A stretch of 64,000 nucleotides of DNA from Phoronis australis (taxonomy: Eukaryota > Phoronida > Phoronidae), in the NCBI GenBank assembly GCA_002633005.1, contig NMRA01000171.1, positions 250,776 to 314,775 of the forward strand, written 5' to 3'. Position numbers and translations under genes: made by a program. Within the stretch, counting starts at the first letter, position 1. Every line of letters starts with the position of its first letter. Under the pieces are notes generated by a model. The model did not search any database. It worked only from the letters and a program-made list of their open reading frames with translations, and was not told the origin of the DNA. This document shows, piece by piece, positions 34,971 to 47,800 of this stretch.

Positions 34971-36000
34971 CAAATTGACCTTTTTTGGTGTTTTTAACTT
35001 CAAAAAGTTTCCATCAGGATGTTCTTTTGTTCTTCGTGTAGTGTAAAATTGAAATGAAGTTACATTAAATTTTAGGATTCTGTTGAAATTTGCTTAATTA
35101 AAAATGTGTACTTTCATTTTTTGTAGTAAGGCTTATAGTTTATGATTTCAGAAACATGCATAGGAAAAACGAATAATTCGAATATAATAATCGGTGTTCA
35201 AATAAATTCTTTGGAATGTGGGAAATTCAATGTTTTTTTCACTTTTTGTGTGTACTTGCAATCAAAATTCATTTCTTTGCAATTTCTTTTAAAGAGCATT
35301 AAGATTATTAAATCCTAAATGACTTTTTTTGCTAACCATTAGCAATTGCTGATATATTCTGGACATTTTCAAAAATTAAAGGAGTGTGCCACCCAAAAAA
35401 CAACCCATTTTGTATCAATTTAGATCGAGTAGTTGTACTCGATAACGGCACGTTCGGTTGCGTTACCTGACATCTGACGGCAGACGGAGGTGATGAAATT
35501 ATCCAATGACGTTAATTGATTTCACACGCTGTCTGCTCAGCAGTTCACAACACGGGTAACTTACTGGTGTCAGGTTATCGCTTGAATTCATCGTTTAACA
35601 CCAATAAATAATCGAACTTTGATGTAAAACCCTTAAAAATACACCGAGTTCTTGTGAAAACGTGTTGTTTTATTTCGCTGTTACGGATTTATTTGTATTT
35701 GGACACACCGTAGCCTACAAAGTTCGGCAGGCCAATTTACCAAGGTCCATAGCAGGAGTTTGGGGTCTGTTCGAAGATAAACTCGAAGAATTCTTCCCTG
35801 AATTACAGACAGGAGAACCTAGAACTGTGTTGTTTAGACTTATGATTTTTTAGTTCTAAACACACAAAACACTTGTTATCGGTCTACCAGGGCTCAGAAC
35901 CCCCAGCGATCAGGCCCGTCGCGGCCGGACTGACTCGTTATCCCGGCCAGTGGCTTGGAACCCATCAGGCCCGTCGCCGCTGCCGGGTCTGGCACCAACA
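34971..36000. other. No gene assigned; one exon-like frame and GC-rich repeat
   Basis: A plus-strand frame at about 35690-35850 (GHTVAYKVRQANLP, EDKLEEFFPELQTGEP) has non-repetitive, protein-like composition but no recognised family. GC-rich bases 35887-35990 contain two similar copies of CATCAGGCCCGTCGC-type sequence. Confidence 0.3.
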
Positions 36001-36565
36001 TAAACCAGCTTGGGTTGGAAACTAAAACTCTAGTCAGGAAAAGATTATAATAGTGAGCCGAAGAAATAATGGGAATTAGCCACGAAACTGAAAATCTACT
36101 TACTTGTCAGCTGCCGCGAAGTCGGGTTCCCCTTCCAAAGACCGCCAGGGCAAAGGTAACAATGATTAGAAAATGTATTTGTATTTCTGAATAAAGATTC
36201 CCCTAACATGTGACCATAGATATAAAATCGAGTAATTGTTTCACAACAGCATTCTGTCATCAAACACTGAATTAGCATGCGTTCACACGGCCTCAGTCGG
36301 TGCCCGGTCAATTACCTTTATTGCTGGCACCAAAAGCCAGTAACGCAGTGGTTTATTCATTACTGGCTTCTCGACATTTGCTCTCACAAATACTGCAAAG
36401 GCATTACAAATTGTATCTATGAGACAGACATTGTTTCAGTTTTATATAAGCATTGGTTAGGATGAGAATAATTCATTTTGAAACAGAACGCAGAATAATA
36501 AACGTCTACATGGCAACTCGCCCGGCACCAATCCCGACTTAGTCAAGAGCTCATCCGACGAAGAC

Positions 36566-36950
36566 TTACGAATCGTATCGATAGGTTTCACAGTCTATCA
36601 ATTCGAACCAGAATACACTGATCTCAGAAATACTAGAGAGGCGCCGTGAACATGCACAGGCAACGGAACCTATGGATACTTCTTTGGTTATCTGGAATTC
36701 GTCAGAGAAATCACAGTCGATGAAATGCCGGCAACAGACACGGAGATGTTTCACGGCCTCGTACTTGTTATTAACAGCGTACCTTTCATTCTTCACTACC
36801 ACGAGCCACTTCCTAAGCATTTCGGGCTCTCGAGGAAATCGAAAAAGACGATATACCCGATTTCTTCGCAGCTTCATAATTCCGACAAGCGGGAACGATG
36901 CACCGCGATATAGCGGCATTCAGTCTGCAGATGAACCAATAACGTCGCTG
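36566..36950 (-). pseudogene. Decayed THAP-domain fragment
   Basis: The minus-strand frame has YRLFRFPREPEMLRKW, then LRVCCRHFIDCDF, the core of a THAP zinc finger (FxRFP, KW, C-x2-H). The expected N-terminal C-x4-C pair is present but in another frame (CIVPACRNYEAAKKSG, about 36905-36860), so a compensating pair of frame changes is implied. THAP domains occur in cellular DNA-binding proteins and in P-element-type transposases; transposon-rich context favours the latter. Confidence 0.55.
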
Positions 36951-37379
36951 CGTCGTTTCTCACCTTCCTTACAGGTTAACGCAACACCTCTCGGCAAGGT
37001 GAGGTCAACCGTATAAGAGGCAATATGGCTATAGACCGATTAAGGTGGTAAAAAAGACTAATAAAATCGGGTGCATTCTACTTTAATGTAATTTTCATTC
37101 TCATTTCAAATTAGCCTTCTTCAAATTTTGTATTGATGTCAAAAGTACTCTTGTTATAAGTCGAGGAAAAAAAAAACGTCGATTAATGAATTTTGAAATT
37201 GGCACTATTCCCTCACTTGCAAACTACATTTGGTGATGTGGCTTTTGTTTTATGTTGTTCAGCTGCATGGATAGTACTTGTCATCTTGTTTTAGAGCAAC
37301 AGTGGGCCATAATTTTTCAATTACAGGTCTTTAAATATGACAACAAATTTCCCTTCAAATTTTTTAGGATTCGTCTGAT

Positions 37380-38130
37380 GAAAAAAGGCCATTTTGAGTG
37401 TCTAAGTTTTAAATAACTCCAGAATCGTCCAACGGACTTAAATTCAAGAAGTAAGGGAAATAGCAGGTCAACATATATCATTTAAAGCCGTGGATCCAAC
37501 GAATGCAATGCTCTGCCCCCTAGTGTCAATTTCATTCTTTTCCATTTTCCTTTGTTTCTTTGAAGTTCCTTGACAGATTTTTATGATATTTGGTATATAG
37601 GTTTCTATAAAGAAACGACTGCATGTTCCCGTTTTTGGATGGATTCGACGTATTTTGCGCCATCGGGTGGCCATTTTTATGTTACAGATTAACAACCCTA
37701 GAAGCACACCATTTGTGGTGCATTTGTGGGCTCTGCGTTGCTCTTTGTATGAAATTTGGTAAATAGCTTTCTATTTAAAGAAATGATGACATGTTCCTGT
37801 TTTCAGATTGATTCAACGTATTTTGCGCTATCTAATGGCCATTTTTACTTTTTCTAGTCTGTTTTTGGTGTCTACCCCTCTATCAACCAAACACTCTAAG
37901 GATGATTTTGAAAGTTGGCGTTTTTGTTTCTGCTGAGAAAAGGACGGCTGTTGAATATGTTCGTGCAACTTGAACTATTGTGGCACCTCCTTGTGGCAGT
38001 TTCTTAGTATCTCCCAAACCCTATGCAGGTTATTTATTAATTTTATAATACAACTTAACAACCCTGGAAGCACAGCGTTTATGGTGCCGTCGTGGGTGCA
38101 TTTCAACACTCTGCGTTGTTCTTGTTCTAT
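37380..38130 (+). repeat. Dispersed CCTAGTGGC repeat, block 2
   Basis: Contains GCCCCCTAGTGTCAATTT, TTTTTATGATATTTGGTATA and two copies of the right-end motif AACAACCCT(A/G)GAAGCACA-C followed by GCTCTGCGTTG (37687-37742 and 38051-38120). Two elements may be joined here. Confidence 0.65.
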
Positions 38131-38347
38131 GTTAGTGCCCAGCAACGTCACGAACATAGATGATGTCAGCTCTCCTTTTGTGGCAGTTGGAAGCTTAGGC
38201 GACAGCAAACCCTTATGTAGTCTTTTCGCTAAGATTCTCTGCAAATTATGCTCAAATGTGTTTAACTCTCAAAGTTAAATTAATATAATATGTACCTTTC
38301 AAGTGTAGATGACATATTTGGAGGTAGTTAGAGTCAAGAAGAAATAG

Positions 38348-38794
38348 GTTTTTCATTTGCGTAGAAACATGCAGAGTAGCAACACCCAATGTAACAAATC
38401 TAGATGCAAAATGTGTAACTTTATCAACGACAATACTTTCTTCCAGTCATCTCAAACCAATGAAAACTTAGAAATAAAACATTATTCTGACTGCAACACT
38501 ACCAATATCATCTACCTAACATGTAAAAAATGTTCCATCCAACAAGTAGGACAAACTCAATATAATTTACAAACTCGGTTTAGCAATCAAAGATTTATCA
38601 CAGTACATAAAAATATTTCGGATACCATAGGTTATCATTTCAATACCAAAAACCATAGTGTACAAGGTCTTTCTGTACAAATAGTAGAAAAACTCCAATA
38701 CCCCAATACACCTCACAGACTCAAAAGAGGACAATTTTGGATAGATAAACGTTACACACTTAGTCCCTATGGATTAAACATAAAGACTACTTAA
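38348..38794 (+). mobile_element. Penelope-like element, GIY-YIG endonuclease fragment
   Basis: A 145-codon frame reads C-NKSRCKMCNFI near its start, then IIYLTCKKCSIQQVGQTQYN and a terminal LKRGQFWIDKR...YGLN. This is the C-terminal GIY-YIG endonuclease arrangement of Penelope-like retroelements, with the GxT and Arg motif region retained. No reverse transcriptase is found upstream, so it is a 5'-truncated copy. The frame is open to its TAA, suggesting fairly recent loss. Confidence 0.7.
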
Positions 38795-40480
38795 ATAACA
38801 TTTTCCTTTACTTTTTCCGCAACAATCTAGGCAGCATTTTCATTACGCCACATATCAGATGTCATTTGTCATATTGTGCTTGATTTTACTTTATTTCTAG
38901 ACAATAACCTGCAGGTATTTCAATGCCTTTTATTCAGTTGAACAAGCAAGACGAATGAACGTCATCTGAAACAATAAGGAAAGTATAAATACCGGTAAAT
39001 GCAATTCATAAAGTAAAGAGAATAGAATTAAGAGGGAAAAATGCAAATAATTGTACGCATGCGGCTAGTAACGTGGGAATATTACCGCACTTAGTCCCAG
39101 TGGAAGCAGACTTGAAATTTATAAACAGATAACATGGCATCTTAGTAACCATGCGTAGCGCCATCTACAGAGCTTATTCGCTAATTTCTGTTTCTTTTAA
39201 CAAAGGATGTGATTACATCCAAAAATTTCGGTTGATCTGTTCATGCTGTTTTTTATGTATTCTGGATCGCGTCATTCAGTTTCAAATCAATTTTATTTTA
39301 TTCGTTGTGGAGAATACGGCTCTAGTGATGTGGGGACACGGGTTCCAGTAATGTGGGGATAGGTGGTGGTAGTATAGTTGGGTTACCCGGTTCTTGGTTG
39401 AACGGTATATACCGTAATCGTTCGGGTTAACGCCCATGCTCAGTTAACTGCCCATCCCCGACTTTAAGTGGATTTTCGATTTAACCGCCCATTGCTCGGT
39501 TAACCGCCCTCCCCCTATTTTTTGGATTTGCCAATTTAACTGCCCAGGCAGGGCTCGACATAACGAGCTGCAGGTCGCATTTGCGACCTGAAATTTGGAA
39601 ATGCGAGCTGAGATTTTTGTCAGCTCGTATAAAGTCGCAAAATGCGACCTGGAATTTCCAACGAATGCGAGCTGAGTTTTTACACTTCTCAACAGATACC
39701 TGGCAAATACAAAGCAGCTCTTGTTAATCCGACCGTTATTTGGTTGTTGCCAAATACAAGTTCAAAAGAACACTAACCGAGAACNTATATATAGTGAATA
39801 GAAATATGTGTGGGTTGTGAGTGCAAAACTACAACAGTATTGAAATTTCCGGTGATTTCATCCAAATCATAAACATGAGTGAAGTCTGGACAGCTGTCTG
39901 GCACATAGGGTTTCACTATGAGTGGGCAGTGGTCAGTGACATAGTAAACCACAACACAAGATGTCCCGGAGTTGTTATGTAAAATAAATTGTTTTGTTGG
40001 GATAATTGTAGGTCATAGGAAATGATGAAACTTACACTTAAATAACTTCATGAGAATTCATGACATACATTGTAGACGTGACAAATGTATTGAAAATGAT
40101 TTTCATTTTGTTTGTGTATGAACGAGTTATAATAAGCTCAGAAGGGGCTTGCTGAAGAAATGGCACGATGAAAGGTAGTGTGCAGCAAGAAGTACTTAAT
40201 CTTGTTAAATTTGTGTGTTATTCATTCAGATTAAGAAAATCTTGTTAGTGTCACTTGATAGCTGAAGACTTTACTATACTGTGGTCGATGGCGTTGAACT
40301 ACTACAATAAAGACTGATATCTGACTTAGGGTTGTGACTTGACTGGCTATAGCTATACATTCCACTGTTGACACTGACACCACTTCTAAAACCTCTCGGA
40401 ATCTGTACTGTGGCTGAGGACTGGTACGGTGTATGTGCGGATACTCATTATCTATGTTGATTGATGTGAACGCTTATGCT
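38795..40480. other. No gene recognised; isolated hAT-like terminus
   Basis: CAGGGCTCGACATAAC at 39549 resembles hAT-like ends, followed by alternating GCGACCT and GCGAGCT motifs; the other end was not found before the single N at 39785. Three related blocks CCGCCCAT/ACTGCCCA lie at 39430-39550. Confidence 0.35.
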
Positions 40481-40482
40481 GT

Positions 40483-40762
40483 GTCCACATGGCTCAGAGC
40501 ATGCCGAGTCATCAATATAACAGATTGTGTCCACATGGGCTCAGAGCATGCCGAGTCATCGATATAACAGATTGTGTCCACATGATTGAGAGCATGCCGA
40601 GTGATAGATATAACAGATTGTGTCCACATGGGCTCAGAGCATGCCGAGTCATTGATATAACAGATTGTGTCCACATGGGCTCAGAGCATGCCGAGTCATC
40701 GATATAACAGATTGTGTTCACATGGGCTCAGAGCATGCCATGAGTCATGGATATAACAGAAG
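40483..40762 (+). repeat. 47-bp minisatellite, about six copies
   Basis: The unit is CACATGGGCTCAGAGCATGC followed by CGAGTCATCGATATAACAGATTGTGTC, with minor variants (for example CACATGATTGAGAGC). Because 47 is not a multiple of three, overlapping frames appear on both strands without coding meaning. Confidence 0.9.
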
Positions 40763-41201
40763 TTACATTGTTTACCTTGGCCAACAGCTGCGTATAGTAC
40801 TTTGTATCTGTCCAAAGCCTGTAAAAAGTTGTTCACTTTCAACAATATGGTCACTAGAGTGTGCAGTCAATGAACTGTGATAACACATTGACTGGCCTTT
40901 GTAAATGTGCACTTTTCTAAGCTTTGAAAGTTAGAACAAAGCGAATTTTTCATGAATTACTGTTTTTTCACAACACCTCCATCAGCAATATTTGATTGCC
41001 TTACGAACTATATGTCGGGTGAAACAGAAGTCTGCCGCGATCTCACCTAATCACTCATTTTTTACGTTTGTTTAGTCAATGCTATGTGTCGTGCATAGGA
41101 GTCCGTGCTTAGTTTTCTTTTTGGGGCATAAGTGGCAGCAGTGTAAGAGTCAGTATTTTCTGACTTCCTGTATCTAATCTCTGATTGTTTGGTGTTTGTA
41201 G

Positions 41202-41885
41202 GATAAGCCTGTATTGGCAGGCAGTGTAAAGAGACGACTTGAGAGCTGCAACATTCAGAAGCGGAAAAAGATCAAGATTAACTCAGATTCACCCATCAAA
41301 GGAAAGACCATCTGTCCTACGAAAGAGTCACTGAGGAAAAAACCTAGTGCTGTGGCCTCTAGTGCAAAACCAAAAAAGGACTCGAAGGTCGCTGTCGCAA
41401 AGAAAATTACCAGCAATAGTAAAACATTTATTCTTGCGAAGACAAACTTGAGGCACTTGAAAAGAAAGCACAAATCAGTGTCTGGCCAAAAAATAAAGAA
41501 CACCAAGAAAGCACGATCGGTACAAGGAGTGAGGAAATGTGAATCAGAAATTAAAATGTCAAGTCTAAAAAAGAATTCGAGATCAGCTCCCTTGAAGAAA
41601 GCTCAAAACAATCTACGGAAAAGGGTTGTCAGTGATTTAAAATCAACAGCAAATGTGGTAAAAAAGCCAGAAACATTCTGTAGGGAAACAAAACGAAGAG
41701 AAACTATTAAGAAACCTGACAACACCAAAAGCTGGGCAACTTCCCGGCTAAGAAATGTTGCTAGAAAGTCAACAGCCAAATCTCAGATGGCTAGCCCTGG
41801 TCCCAGTTGTACCTCTGATCTCGATATTATTAATGAAGTCGAGTCAGCAAGCAAGTTTGGAGTTTTAAGTCATACCTTGGCACAG
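41202..41885 (+). CDS. Zinc-finger gene, basic N-terminal exon
   Basis: The acceptor is GGTGTTTGTAG and the donor GCACAG/GTTTGT; both ends are phase 0. It encodes 228 residues dominated by Lys, Arg and Ser (KRRLESCNIQKRKKIKINSD; KKNSRSAPLKKAQNNLRKR). The first internal in-frame ATG is at 41555, an alternative start if the acceptor is not used. Confidence 0.7.
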
Positions 41886-44800
41886 GTTTGTTGTTTTGAT
41901 TATTGAAGGCATTCTTCTGCCAGGGCTCTGCAGGATGAGATGTTGTTTTGTGACAGCTCAGGAGATATGTGTGGTGGCTGGTGTAAACTGCAGTGAACAC
42001 CTGTTATAAACGTAATTTATAAAACTGTTGCAGCATGATAAAAAGTTGTTAGGTTATTTTAATTTTTATGCACCCACATATTTATATGTGGGTGCATATT
42101 GCGTCGTCTCTGTCTGGGCATCCGTCGTCCACTGCTGTATCTCCTAAACCCCTTACTGGATCATATTGAGACTTGCACATTTGTTCCTATGACATTCACG
42201 GCATATGACGACGAGTTTCGGACAGATACGACTGCTGTTGTGTCCCCTAGTGGCAATTTTGTTTTTTTTACATTTGCCTCTGTATCTTTGGAGTTCCTTG
42301 ATGGAATTTCATGAAATTTAGCAAATAGATTTTATTAAGGCGACGATGACACCTTTCACCTTTCATATAGGTTTGATGTAGACTGTGCTACCTGGTGGCC
42401 ATTTTTATGTTTGCCTCTATCCGCCAAATCTCTAGAATTAGGAGAATTTGCGGAAGTGGCGTCCCCTAGTGGCTATTTTGTTTTTTTTGTGTCCACAGCC
42501 GTATCTCCTTAACGCTGTGGAGGATCTTTGTAAAATTTGACAGTTGTCTTCTGATTAAGCTTACAACAGAAGATTACAAGTTTCGGACCGATCTGACGTC
42601 TGCTGTGCCCCCTAGTGGCAAGTTTAGGTTTTTACATTTGCCTCTGTATTTTTGGAGATCCTTGATGGATTTTATAAAATTTGCTAAACAGGTTTATACA
42701 AAGGGGACGACATCTTCCCATTTTTTGGACATTTTTGACATATTCTGCGCCACCTAGTGGCTATTCATATTATTTTGAGTCCATTTTTGGCAACTGCCTC
42801 TCTTTCTGCGAAGCTGTTCAAACGATGGTTGTGAATATCAGCAAATGTGTTCCTGCTGGGAAGGCTACGACTGACTTGGGTTTCGGACATGTTGAATCAC
42901 TTTTGGACCCTTCAATGGTTTTTGCATCAGTTGTTTTATCTCCTTAACCTCTTACAGGTGTTTTTCTATTGAGGTGACAATCGTTTCCTACTATCACTGT
43001 GCCCCCTATTGGAAATTTTGTTTTTTATGTTTACTCTTAGGTCTTAAGAGTGCCTCTTCTGATTCTCATGAAATTTGGGAAAAAGATTTCCTCTGAAGAG
43101 CCATCGATTTGGTGTTCCTGGACGGATTTTTATGAAATTTGGCAAATAGATTTCTATTAAAGAGACTGTCAGAGATTGACTGTGTTTGTTTAAAAGGTAG
43201 CTATGCTTTGAGATTGTGTATAGATGGAGAGTGAATAATTAAAACCAGTAATTAATTTATTATATGATAACCACTAATTAGACTAGTGAACCCTGATGTT
43301 AATTAAGTAATCAACTACAAAGAAGAGTAACTAAGATGACTGTCCTGTTGGTGAATCTTCAAACTACACACACTGTATTGCGACAGAAATGAGTGTACTT
43401 GCTAGTCACCGTCTCTGGTGATGCAACACTTGCTGGCAGTTTCTTCTATCTACGATTCTTCTTGCTGGTCACAGTCTCTGGTGACGCAACACTTCAGGCA
43501 GTATCTTGCTACCCACGATGCAAGTGACAAGCTCTTAGTTAACTTCCTGTTCGTTAACGCTAACTTGCCCTTGCCAAGATCCTCTCTAGAATCTTCCACG
43601 AGATGGCTCTGTCGTACAATTTCCTCTGTACACTGTAGCAAGGCTTTATTCTTCAACTACTATAGCGCATCTGAATATCTTCTTGATTTTAGCCCATATT
43701 ATAATATTCTACTTATTCAGCGATTGGCTGATAAAAACCACATGATCTCATCTCATCATCATATCATTGGCTGTTGCAATTTGTTCTGAATTTTCTAGTC
43801 TCTAAAGTGCTTTGTCCCCAGAACCCAAAGTTGTAAACACCATCTAAAAATAGATTTTGACATTAAAGTACATGTCAACAAGTCTGACCCCATTATTTAA
43901 AAGTACATATGCACAAATTTTGGGCAACTTAAAATGGATCTATTCTTACTAATTACTTAATCAATATTTATTCTGACAGAGACGATGACATCTTTCTGTT
44001 TTCAGATGGATTTGGTTCAGCTGCCTAGTGGCCATTTATATAATTTTTAGTTTGTTTTTTTTTTTGCGTCTGCCTCTCTGTCGGCCAAACCACTCTTAGG
44101 ATGATTATGAAAAGTGGCATATAATTTGTTCTTACTGGGAAGAGTATGGTTAACGATAATTTTTGAATGTCGCCAAGTACTGGGGCGCCTCCCCTGTGAA
44201 GAATCTTTGTTAAATTTGGCTAGTGTATTTGTATGAAAATGACAATGATTGATGACGACCTTCGGCTACCGCTGTGCCCGCTTGTTACAGTTTTATCTTT
44301 TTTTCCGTTTTCCTCTGTACCTTTAAAGTTTTGTGATGGATTTTTATGAAATTTTACAAATATGTTTCTGGATTTGACATAGTGTGTGCCTCCTAGTGGC
44401 TGTTTTGCATGTTTCCGTCTATTTTAAACGTCCAGCTTTCTATCGACCAAACCACTCAAAGAAGAGCATGGTTAACAATTTTTTGGACGTTTAAATACTG
44501 TGGCGTCCCCTAGTGGCAGTTTGCTTTTTTGCGCCAGGAGCTGTTTCTATCTGCAGGATCTTTGTAAATTTGGCAAATGTTTATCATTCTATGAACGTGA
44601 CACCGGATGACGACTTTTGGATGTATCTGACAACCACATCATCTCAGTGATGAGTGAAGTCCCAGTAATGTTAGTATGGTGTAAGCATTCACAATTATTG
44701 CCAGTTTTCAGCAGTGTACAACTAAATATTTTCCTCAATCTTCCCACGAGATGTTCTATTATAAAAGTTTACAATCATTTACGTGAATTGGGTGCTTTAA

Positions 44801-47800
44801 TTTTCAGTGCTGGAGTATCATGTTTATAAAATTCAACGAATTAAACACTGGCTTTTGTCTTTTTTCATGGGTGTTTTTATAACGTCGATAACAAGTGAAC
44901 AGCAAATCCCTACTTCCTCCATCATTGAAGTGTGTGTCTTGTTCTCTGGTGGCAGTAATCATAAATGGTCACTCTTCAATTTTAACTGGAATTTCACGCT
45001 TCCATTTTTAGATGAAAGAGTGTCAAGTTGTGCTTTACAAGATCTCGTCTTCAGCTACCCAAGAATCGACAGAGATACGTGAAATATGCCATGACATGAA
45101 TAAGAGCAAGGAGTCAACTGATGACATAGACATGACCTGTGATAGCCAAAGTGACATGGATTTTGAGAATGGTAGCGAGACCGGTGACACAGACCATGGA
45201 CTGTGCTGCAATGACAGAAAGCAACAAGAATCCAAAAGCACACCTGAGAGTGCATTTGAGAAACAGTTTGAAAACTTTTTAAACTCCAAGAGGTCATGTA
45301 CTGTCCCTGAAACTGACACATCTTTGGCTAGTACTATGTTGTCTGCGAATGGTGGCAGTAATATATCACCTGTTGATGAGCCACATCCTGTACAGATTGT
45401 GACTGAGCAAGAGTTTCCTTCTGTGCCTAATTTCAAGTGTATACACTGTAAATACTGGTCATATGCCCGTTTAGCGATAGAGGAGCACGTCTTCAGCCAC
45501 TGTAAATCAAGTCCATGGCATTGTGGAATATGTTTTGCATCATTCGGCACACGTGCAATGGCATGTAGACATCACAGAAATGAACATAAGTGTCGAGATA
45601 CCTACTTAGTCTTTAGACCAGGTATGTAACCATGGCTACGGAGTAAGTAAAGGTTTGTGTGTGTGTGCGTGAGTGCATGCGTGTGTACAGCTGCATTCTG
45701 TTAGGCTCAAGGTTTTCAATAAGTCAGGAATAATCTCAAAATGTAGAACAGTTTATTTCAGCAATGACGTAACTTCTACTGATTTCCAAAACATGCTTAA
45801 GAAACAATGCAAATATGATTTGGAAAACTGTAAGGGCTGTTCCAGTAAAATCTGTATGGGAGGGGGGGAAGGCACCTTTTTTTCGCACCCACCACCCATA
45901 ATTTTCATTTATTTCTTCAGCCTACCACCCGTAATTTTTTATAAGTTTGAAATGCAACCACCCGTAATTTTTTTTTGTTCTTGTGGTTGACTGCACAGGC
46001 GCTTGAGTTTATCTGTTCCTGCATCACCACTAACGTCATTCATTACTAAGAAAACATGTTTCTTATATATGGTTATTAGCCATCGAGAAATTCGAGCACC
46101 TGAGTGTGGTTAACTGGTGTTATGTGCATGCCGATGAGATCGGAGGGAGTGAAAAAGTCTGAGCTTTTTGCAAGTTGCATTTTTGTTTCAGTTTTTGATT
46201 TTGTGCGGATAGTTTATAAAATTTACTAAAATTACCCACCATCAAACATTTATGGCCCAATGAAACAACACCGACCTGTATATTTTTATTTTTTTGAAGT
46301 ACGACCACCAGCCATTTTGAATTTAAATCAAACGCAACCACCCATAAATTTTTATTTCATTTGCCTTCCCCCCCTCCCACACAGATTTTGCTGGAACAGC
46401 CCTAACAGAGTTTTTGAGATTTTATCTTGAAAATTTATCTTAAAAACTAAGTTATTGATGCCATTGTTTTGCTGTGAACATACCTCTTGTTTAAACCAAA
46501 TATTGAAACAAGACATTTGTCGCATGACCCTATTTTTCATTATAGTTTGATGTAACTTTTGATTTTTGTCTAGAAACTCCTATAAATCTCAAGTTTTGGT
46601 AATGTGGAAACTGATAAATACTTTAAAATCCGATAAAAATATTTATTAAAAACATTAGCATTCGATCTATAATGATTAAAACTTTTCATCAAGACAAGTG
46701 GTGCAAAAGTCTTTCTGAAGCTAACCTGTTTTTTAATCAATATTTTTTCCAGATTTTGAAGTGTATTACCTATTTCTATCTTGTCTCGACATGTATCATT
46801 TTCAGTTTTTGTTAGAATAGTCAGAACGTTTTAAAAACAAATTTATTCCAAATTGAGTTTTGTATTTTTTGAGATATGATATAGTCATATTCCAAAGTTT
46901 GCCAAATGTGTATTTTTTCTGTGGTTAGACATATAAGCTTAATAATTATATAATTCATGTTTGAATTTTTTTACAAGATTTCAACATTGTTTTCATTTCA
47001 CTAATTAGCGATTGATTTCACTGCAACTGTTCATTAAATGGTTTTAAAATGGTTGCATGATCAGACTTCATAGTGAATTTGATTTTTTTTTTCTGCCAGT
47101 GGCTACATTCAAGGCAACAGATCAGTATTGGCACCTCAAAACTGAAACCGACAAAGCACGTTATCTGGAGGTAAAGTAAATAAAACACATTAAGATCGCT
47201 GCGTAACATCTCCTGGGAACGTCTAAAGAGTAAGCCTTTGGGCCTGCATTCAGATATTTTCTAATGTACGTTTATTGGCTTAAACATCACAGGTCGTGTG
47301 GCAAACTCAAACTGATCCCAAGTGCTACTCAACATTTAGTAGACAGCCGCGCCCTGCTTATCAAAGGCATCACAGCCTATACTTAAGTGACACATAACCT
47401 GCCTGGAGGGAATCACCAGATCATACAGGTTTAATGAATTAATAGTAATTAATAATTCCTGAGAAAAATGGGCAGATTGGAAAACTTCATCCGTGAGGCA
47501 CCGCATGCTGAGGGGTCCATGAGTCATATTCAAGTGAGCAATTTAATCTAAGCACATTTGAGGCTCATCAAAAGGCATAAAATTGCCTACCTACTATTAA
47601 CATGTTTGTTTGCCACTTATATCAACTAGTTTTAGTCAAAAGTACGAACATGTTTTGCTTAGCAACAAGTTTTCTTTTCTCCCACCATGAACAACTGCAA
47701 AGTAGGAAATATAATATTCAAGACTGTTTGTCCATTCCTTCCACTATGTTGCTATTATATATCTTTTCAACAAAGCATCAGATTTTGTTCATATTTTGTA

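Noticed and set aside
40474-40880. Repetitive frames and spacer-like array resembling a CRISPR
   Set aside because: It is a head-to-tail 47-bp minisatellite without unique spacers, in a eukaryotic genome.
45035-45550. 171-codon minus-strand frame
   Set aside because: Antisense of the zinc-finger exon 45012-45621, whose fingers and splice sites are clear.
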